A stretch of DNA of 18,717 bases from Clostridia bacterium (lineage in GTDB: Bacteria > Bacillota_E > RBS10-35 > JAJYVN01): assembly GCA_027335515.1 (NCBI GenBank), contig DAHWHT010000081.1, positions 1 through 18,717 of the forward strand, in the 5' to 3' direction. Shown here in pieces: positions 14,715 through 18,717 of this stretch (positions are counted from its first letter, which is position 1; every line of letters begins with the position of its first letter). The notes under the pieces were generated by a model. It was not told the DNA's origin. It saw only the letters and a program-made list of their open reading frames with translations, and made no database searches. The translations under genes and the position numbers were made by a program.

Positions 14715-16287
14715 CATGTCGACCGCATGCGGGCCCGGTCGCTCACGACGGAAGTGCTTTGGCGACGGCCTTACGGCCGCGATGGCCGTTGCGGCCTTGG
14801 GCGCCTGCGGTCGGACGGCGCGCCCGGCGCCCCCGGTGCATGGTCAGTACCAGCATGGGCCGCTACAGATCGGCGTCTGGAAAGGATATGTCTACGAGGG
14901 TGGCCTGAACGGTTGCCCCGTACCCGCAGGACGGTCGGAAACGCTGCTGCAGCCGCTCCAAGCCGCCCTGCGCGCGGGCAGGCGGGGGATGCCCCGGATC
15001 GCCTACACGCTGTCCACATGTGGTCCATCTACCCCGCCCCCCCGCGGTATGGTGGTGCTTCCGTCCTCGGCGTTTCTGAGTCGGCAGCTGGATACGTGGC
15101 GGCCGCACCTGAGTGTGCTGCAGGCCAAACTCGCGCCAAGCCCCGTGGATCCTGCAGGGACCATGTTGCCGTTGCTGCGCGATCCGCTTGTGCTCTACTA
15201 CCGTCCGGATGTGCTGCGAGCTGCAGGTATCGCATCATCTCCCGCAACTTGGACTTTGGCCGACTTCCTGCGGGCAGCCCGGCAGGTGGCAGGAGCGCCT
15301 TCCTTGCGACAGCGCTATCCCATTGCCAGCGGCGGCCGGGCGATATGGCCGGCTTCGGGCGCGCTACGCACTGCCGTGGATGTGCTGTCGGGTATCGTGG
15401 GGCGCGCCGCCGATCACGGAGGGGTCGTCTTCGGTCCCGACCCGATGGCATGGTGGATCCTCGGAGGCTACGGCTGTGGCGATGCCCATGAGGGTATCAC
15501 CGCTGCCGTGTCTTCGGTGCGGCTTCACGCCGCGTGCACCGCCTGGGCTGGCGTCCTGCGGCAGATGGTTCCGATCACAAGCGCGCCGTCGTGTGCGACC
15601 GTAGCGCCGTTCGCCGGTGGGGCCGCGACGTTCCAGTTCGGGTTCTTGAGCGACGCGGGCCTCTTTGCCCACGCGTTGGGGTCCAAGACCCCGTGGCGTG
15701 TGACGGCCCTTCCCACGATCGGCACCCACCGCGTGCAACCGATCGACACCTGGGTTGCGGGCCTCACACGCGGCAACGATTGGTCCCGGCCCATGGTCGC
15801 CGGCCTGGCTGAGGTTCTATGGGGCCGCAGTGCGCAAACCGTACTTTCGGCGGAATCGGGCTGGCTTCCCGTCTCCCCCACGCTGGGAACCTCCATTGTG
15901 GGCGCCAGGGATGCCTACGTGGACGATCCCGGCGCGGTTGCGGCCACGCGGTGGGACGTGCCGGCGGAGCGGTTGGGCAATCAGCCCCTGGCAGCTCCGC
16001 TCTCGGGGAGAGGTGGCTATGCGACAACCTGGAACGTGGCTCAAGTCATGCGGGCCGTGTTACAGGGGGTACCCGTGGCCCAAGCCCTCTCCTGGGTGAC
16101 CGCCTCTCCGGATGCAAACATACTGTGTGAGGGACCGACCTGCCGCACGGCGCACAAGCAGGGCGTGGTCGGCGGCGGGATGGTTATGTGGTGCGACCGC
16201 CGCGGTTTGTGCTCGTTCTCCAAAGCGACATACACTGGCCATGCTCCAACTCCAGGGGCTGGCAATGCTATGTTGCGGGTTCGCTGA
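14701..16287 (+). CDS. Orphan extracellular solute-binding lipoprotein, cysteine-rich (family 1-like)
   Basis: From the ATG at 14701 (GGGAGG 8 nt upstream) this is a 528-residue protein. A hydrophobic segment leads into a lipobox ALGAC with Cys36. Family 1 binding-protein features are visible in the middle: LPLLRDPLVLYYRPDVLRAAG, the TWTLADFLRAARQ helix, and later a PLSGRGG/YATTWNVAQVMRAVLQG segment typical of the C-terminal lobe. It is long for the family and has many cysteines (GCP, STCG, GYGCGD, HAACTA, PSCAT). A C-terminal tail carries CEGPTC and CDRRGLC, which could form disulfides outside the cell. No permease or ATPase lies beside it, so it may serve a distant transporter or act as a sensor. 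Codon use is a little less GC-biased than in the genes to the left. Confidence 0.85.
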   Translation: MRAFSMSTACGPGRSRRKCFGDGLTAAMAVAALGACGRTARPAPPVHGQYQHGPLQIGVWKGYVYEGGLNGCPVPAGRSETLLQPLQAALRAGRRGMPRIAYTLSTCGPSTPPPRGMVVLPSSAFLSRQLDTWRPHLSVLQAKLAPSPVDPAGTMLPLLRDPLVLYYRPDVLRAAGIASSPATWTLADFLRAARQVAGAPSLRQRYPIASGGRAIWPASGALRTAVDVLSGIVGRAADHGGVVFGPDPMAWWILGGYGCGDAHEGITAAVSSVRLHAACTAWAGVLRQMVPITSAPSCATVAPFAGGAATFQFGFLSDAGLFAHALGSKTPWRVTALPTIGTHRVQPIDTWVAGLTRGNDWSRPMVAGLAEVLWGRSAQTVLSAESGWLPVSPTLGTSIVGARDAYVDDPGAVAATRWDVPAERLGNQPLAAPLSGRGGYATTWNVAQVMRAVLQGVPVAQALSWVTASPDANILCEGPTCRTAHKQGVVGGGMVMWCDRRGLCSFSKATYTGHAPTPGAGNAMLRVR

Positions 16288-16396
16288 ACGTCGCAGTACC
16301 TCAAGCCGTCATTGACCGGCCGGCGGAACAACCAGACTTGACCATGATTCGAGTTGCTCGAGTGTACCGCGGGCCCAACCCAGACACGGTCGTGCC

Positions 16397-16792
16397 CTAC
16401 CGGGCGCGCGCGCGGTAATGGTCCCAGGCTCGGACGGGCTTGATGTCCCGGAAGGAAGCGCGCCCCTCTGTGTCAAGATGAGTGTAGACAAGCCGGGGCA
16501 AGGATTTGGAATCGGATTCCGGGGTCTGGAGGGGGCTCTCGGGGGGGCTTGAAGATCCCCCCTCCCCGGGCGGCGGCCCCTTCTCCAGGGAGGTCGGAAG
16601 GGCTGGGGAGGCGGGCCGAGGCGCAGGCACGGTAGCCAGGACAAGGGCGGAGAGAGGGACATGCACCTGGGAGGCGGAGCGCGATGGGACGACGCGTATG
16701 ACAGGATCTGCGGCGCCGGGCACGCGTGGGGCAGTGGGGGTACGACCTGACCCGGAGACCACGGCCAAGGCCCAGCGGCGGCGCTTCGACAT
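16397..16792 (-). CDS. Doubtful hypothetical protein
   Basis: This 131-codon leftward frame starts with a basic N-terminus (MSKRRRWALAVVSGSG), passes through a Pro/Ser-rich middle and ends in a more protein-like stretch (YTHLDTEGRASFRDIKPVRA). Third positions are fairly GC-rich, above all near the end. There is no ribosome binding site before the ATG and no recognisable domain. It may be chance, or the tail of a decayed gene. Low confidence. Confidence 0.2.
   Translation of the reverse strand: MSKRRRWALAVVSGSGRTPTAPRVPGAADPVIRVVPSRSASQVHVPLSALVLATVPAPRPASPALPTSLEKGPPPGEGGSSSPPESPLQTPESDSKSLPRLVYTHLDTEGRASFRDIKPVRAWDHYRARAR
16508..16520. repeat. 13-bp palindrome GGAATC-G-GATTCC
   Basis: Perfect 6-bp arms flank a single central base. 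It lies about 540 nt upstream of the GH28-like gene. It is operator-like in form, but its distance from any start makes a role uncertain. Confidence 0.3.
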
Positions 16793-17016
16793 GGACTAAA
16801 AGTTGAAGGTACGACGGCCTTTCCGTGGATGAAGGGATGCTTTTGACCACACGCCCCTGTACCTACGAGCGGATCCTCGCGGTAGCCATCGGCGGAGCCC
16901 GAGGATTATCGCGCATGATGCTATGACCGCTGCGCGTGGTCGCCACACCGACTCGGGGGACCGCTACCATTCTCGAACATTCCGCCCGGCATCCGAGAGG
17001 GTCCCGGTAGGGCGAA

Positions 17017-17046
17017 GGGGCGGCGCAGGCGAAATGCCCCCGCCCC
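17017..17046 (+). promoter_or_regulatory. Hairpin abutting the ribosome binding site of the GH28-like gene
   Basis: GGGGCGG (17017-17023) pairs with CCGCCCC (17040-17046), and an inner GGC-GAAAT-GCC can stack within the loop. The ribosome binding site GGGAGGG begins at the very next base (17047), 8 nt before the ATG. The position suits translational control or 5' mRNA protection, though a chance fold in GC-rich DNA is possible. Confidence 0.45.
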
Positions 17047-17061
17047 GGGAGGGCTTAGCGA

Positions 17062-18363
17062 ATGATCTCAACGCGGGCGCCCGGCTCCGAGGTTAAACAC
17101 TCCGACCTCTACCAAGTAAAGGTCGGCGGACGATCGGTATTCGTGTACGATTGCGAGGTTGCACATTACGCAATCCTATCCGGCACGGACGACCTGACGG
17201 TGGAGGTCGATGTGGGGTTCCCGTTCGAGCGGGTCACGATTCGGCCCCTGAGCGCGAGGGTCATACCCCGATGGACGGAACGTTGCCTCCGATTCAAGGT
17301 CACCGCCCCGTGTCGGCTGAGCGTAGAGTTCGACGACGACATGCGGCATCCGCTGTTTGTGTTGATTAATCCGCCGGACAGGGACATTCCAGAACGCGGG
17401 CAACGCGGAATACACTTCTTCCCATCAGGCATGGTCCACGAGGTTGGTGAAGTGCGACTCGGTTCGGGCGAGACCGCATACATTGAGGACGGTGCGGTGG
17501 TACGCGGGCGATTCGTCGCCAGCGATGTGCGGGGAGTCTGCATCCGTGGACGGGGCATTCTGGACGGCAGCACGTGGCGATCCCGTCCTGCGGACGCGAA
17601 GAGCTTGATCCGTATCGAACGGGGGGTGCAGGTATACATCGAAGGCATCACTCTGGTGGACGCGGCCTCTTGGCACGTGGTTCCGATGGCCTGCAGCGAC
17701 GTGCAGATCCAGAACGTCAGCATCCTGGGCATCAACGGCACCGGGGACGGCATCGACGTGGTCAGCTGCCAGCGGGTGAATATCGCGGACTGCTTCATCC
17801 GGACGAAGGACGACTGCATCGCCCTCAAGGGCGTCGAACCACTTGGAGGAACGACCGCAACGGGGAACGTGTACGACGTGCGTGTCTCAGGCTGTGTGCT
17901 CTGGAACGCGGAGTGGGGTAACGCCGTTGAGATCGGATACGAGACACGTTGTGCGGAGATCGCTCGCGTAGTTTTCCGCGACATGGACGTGATCCATTGC
18001 GAACTGGAAGGCAACGGGTCCGGGGCGGTGTTCGCCATCCACAACGGCGACCGCGCTATGGTGCGCGACATACTGTATGAGAACGTCCGGGTGGAGGATG
18101 CGCGCGAGAAGCTCATCGACCTGAAGGTACTGCGTTCTCGCTATTCGAGAGACAAGGAGCGCGGGCACATCCGTGATGTCCGCTTCCGCAACGTGCAGGT
18201 GGTGGACGGGCCTTTCCCCGTATCCATCCTGCGCAGCTACGACCAAGACCACTCTGTGTCCGACATCACCATTGAGAACTTGGTCATCGCGGGTAGACAC
18301 ATCACCAGTGCCAACGAGGCCAGGATGGTTGTGGAAGGCGCGAGCAACCTCCGCTTCATGTAG
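17062..18363 (+). CDS. GH28-like (polygalacturonase-type) right-handed parallel beta-helix protein
   Basis: This protein has 433 residues, with GGGAGGG 8 nt before the ATG and no obvious signal peptide, so it is probably cytoplasmic. An N-terminal beta-rich domain (about 15-130) precedes a parallel beta-helix seen as short VxI/DVxIxN repeats. The core GDGIDVVSCQRVNIADCFIR then KDDCIALKG holds Asp229, Asp232 and the Asp250-Asp251 pair, matching the catalytic aspartates of GH28 (and similar to GH49) enzymes. The classical GHG motif is replaced by GNAVEIGYE (286-294). This variant is seen in relatives annotated as glycosyl hydrolase 28 or endopolygalacturonase. Substrates are probably uronic-acid or other polysaccharide fragments. 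It may work with the orphan binding protein upstream. Codon use includes more A/T-ending codons than the left half of the window. Confidence 0.85.
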   Translation: MISTRAPGSEVKHSDLYQVKVGGRSVFVYDCEVAHYAILSGTDDLTVEVDVGFPFERVTIRPLSARVIPRWTERCLRFKVTAPCRLSVEFDDDMRHPLFVLINPPDRDIPERGQRGIHFFPSGMVHEVGEVRLGSGETAYIEDGAVVRGRFVASDVRGVCIRGRGILDGSTWRSRPADAKSLIRIERGVQVYIEGITLVDAASWHVVPMACSDVQIQNVSILGINGTGDGIDVVSCQRVNIADCFIRTKDDCIALKGVEPLGGTTATGNVYDVRVSGCVLWNAEWGNAVEIGYETRCAEIARVVFRDMDVIHCELEGNGSGAVFAIHNGDRAMVRDILYENVRVEDAREKLIDLKVLRSRYSRDKERGHIRDVRFRNVQVVDGPFPVSILRSYDQDHSVSDITIENLVIAGRHITSANEARMVVEGASNLRFM

Positions 18364-18466
18364 CGGTCGGGAGCCGACGACCGATCGATGCATGTCGTGG
18401 TGGATTCCCTGATACGCTGTCGGAAGCCTGCGGATCCATCGGATCTGCACCCGATTCGGCCGGACT

Positions 18467-18509
18467 CCACGGCACCTGCCCCGCTGCCGTGGTCGCCCTC
18501 CACGGGCGA
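18467..18509. terminator. Two back-to-back hairpins downstream of the GH28-like gene
   Basis: CCACGGCA (18467-18474) pairs perfectly with TGCCGTGG (18485-18492). With no spacer, TCGCCC (18493-18498) then pairs with GGGCGA (18504-18509). A third small hairpin (CGCAC-CGTCC-GTGCG, 18538-18552) follows, and a weak one (CGGTCG/CGACCG, 18364-18383) lies right at the stop codon. They may end the transcript or form a structured RNA. There is no T tract. Confidence 0.5.
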
Positions 18510-18717
18510 GGGTCTGACCACCATCCCATGACACGGCCGCACCGTCCGTGCGTCCCGGTGGGGAGGGCGGGGCCTGGAACCGAGGCAGGAACTATCGGCC
18601 CCTTCGCGGCGGCGCTGGATCCCTGCCCTGCCCCGCGGACAGACGGGCATGTTCCGTGACGAGATCCATAGAACCACTGACCAACAGAAGGGTCAGGATC
18701 GGCGCGCTGTTCGGGTC
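18510..18717. other. End of window, no assignable gene
   Basis: No gene can be supported. On the minus strand a frame enters from the right edge (SAPILTLLLVSGSMDLVTE and onward) and stops near 18592. It could be the last 40 codons of a leftward gene, but composition alone cannot decide this. Confidence 0.25.

Larger units (their letters stand above)
16288..17061. other. 774-nt gene-poor stretch before the GH28-like gene
   Basis: No gene can be named here. A leftward frame at 16397-16792 is the only candidate and is listed separately. Other visible items are the palindrome GGAATC-G-GATTCC (16508-16520), G-rich and C-rich runs that could pair around 16541-16562, and a hairpin next to the downstream ribosome binding site (17017-17046). 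The right half (16800-16990) is less GC-rich and probably carries the promoter of the downstream gene, but no clean -35/-10 pair is seen. Confidence 0.5.

Noticed and set aside
16541..16566. G-run/C-run hairpin as a rho-independent terminator
   Set aside because: Pairing is only six or seven G-C pairs with a 9-nt loop and no T tract, about 250 nt from the nearest stop codon; it could be simple sequence bias.
1..18717. Possible defence island, CRISPR array, phage or transposon
   Set aside because: No spaced repeats, nuclease, helicase, integrase or transposase motifs were seen on either strand.

Overview
This is a GC-rich bacterial chromosomal window with short intergenic gaps and many strong purine-rich ribosome binding sites (GGGAGG or GGAGG types, 6-9 nt before the start). 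Several lipoproteins carry a classical lipobox. There are no rRNA or tRNA genes, no CRISPR array and no recognisable insertion sequence. A high-GC Bacillota lineage (Sulfobacillus, Thermaerobacter or Symbiobacterium-like) fits the strong Shine-Dalgarno sequences. Actinomycetota or Chloroflexota/Dormibacterota cannot be excluded from sequence alone.

Left part (1-4334): the C-terminal half of a sulfatase runs rightward and converges, across a 13-bp-stem terminator hairpin, on a leftward carbohydrate (or glycerol-3-phosphate-like) ABC importer operon. The operon order is MalF-type permease, MalG-type permease, lipoprotein binding protein. No ATPase subunit is present, so a shared ATPase elsewhere is likely.

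Middle (4335-9542): a lipoprotein of unknown function is followed by a decayed UshA/YunD-like 5'-nucleotidase. That gene shows an ATT where the start should be, a lost metal-ligand His and a frameshift. A 584-nt stretch without an assignable gene and a leftward amidoligase (Amidoligase_2 type) follow.

Regulatory block (9543-14255): a leftward MarR regulator plus membrane protein operon is preceded by a promoter whose -10 lies inside an 18-bp palindrome, probably autoregulated. It is divergent from a NarL-type histidine kinase/response regulator pair. Downstream, on the same strand, are a SHOCT small membrane protein, a four-helix membrane protein with a CxxC motif and an SDR oxidoreductase.

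Right part (14256-18717): an orphan, cysteine-rich sugar-type binding lipoprotein is preceded by a short ORF with its own good ribosome binding site. After a 774-nt gene-poor stretch comes a GH28-like parallel beta-helix protein, then adjacent hairpins. Sulfatase, two binding proteins and a pectinase-like glycosidase together suggest use of (possibly sulfated or uronic-acid-containing) polysaccharides, but this is inference. I found no clearly new multi-gene system. The best leads are the decayed nucleotidase, the MarR operator, the out-of-frame leader before the orphan binding protein and the solitary amidoligase.
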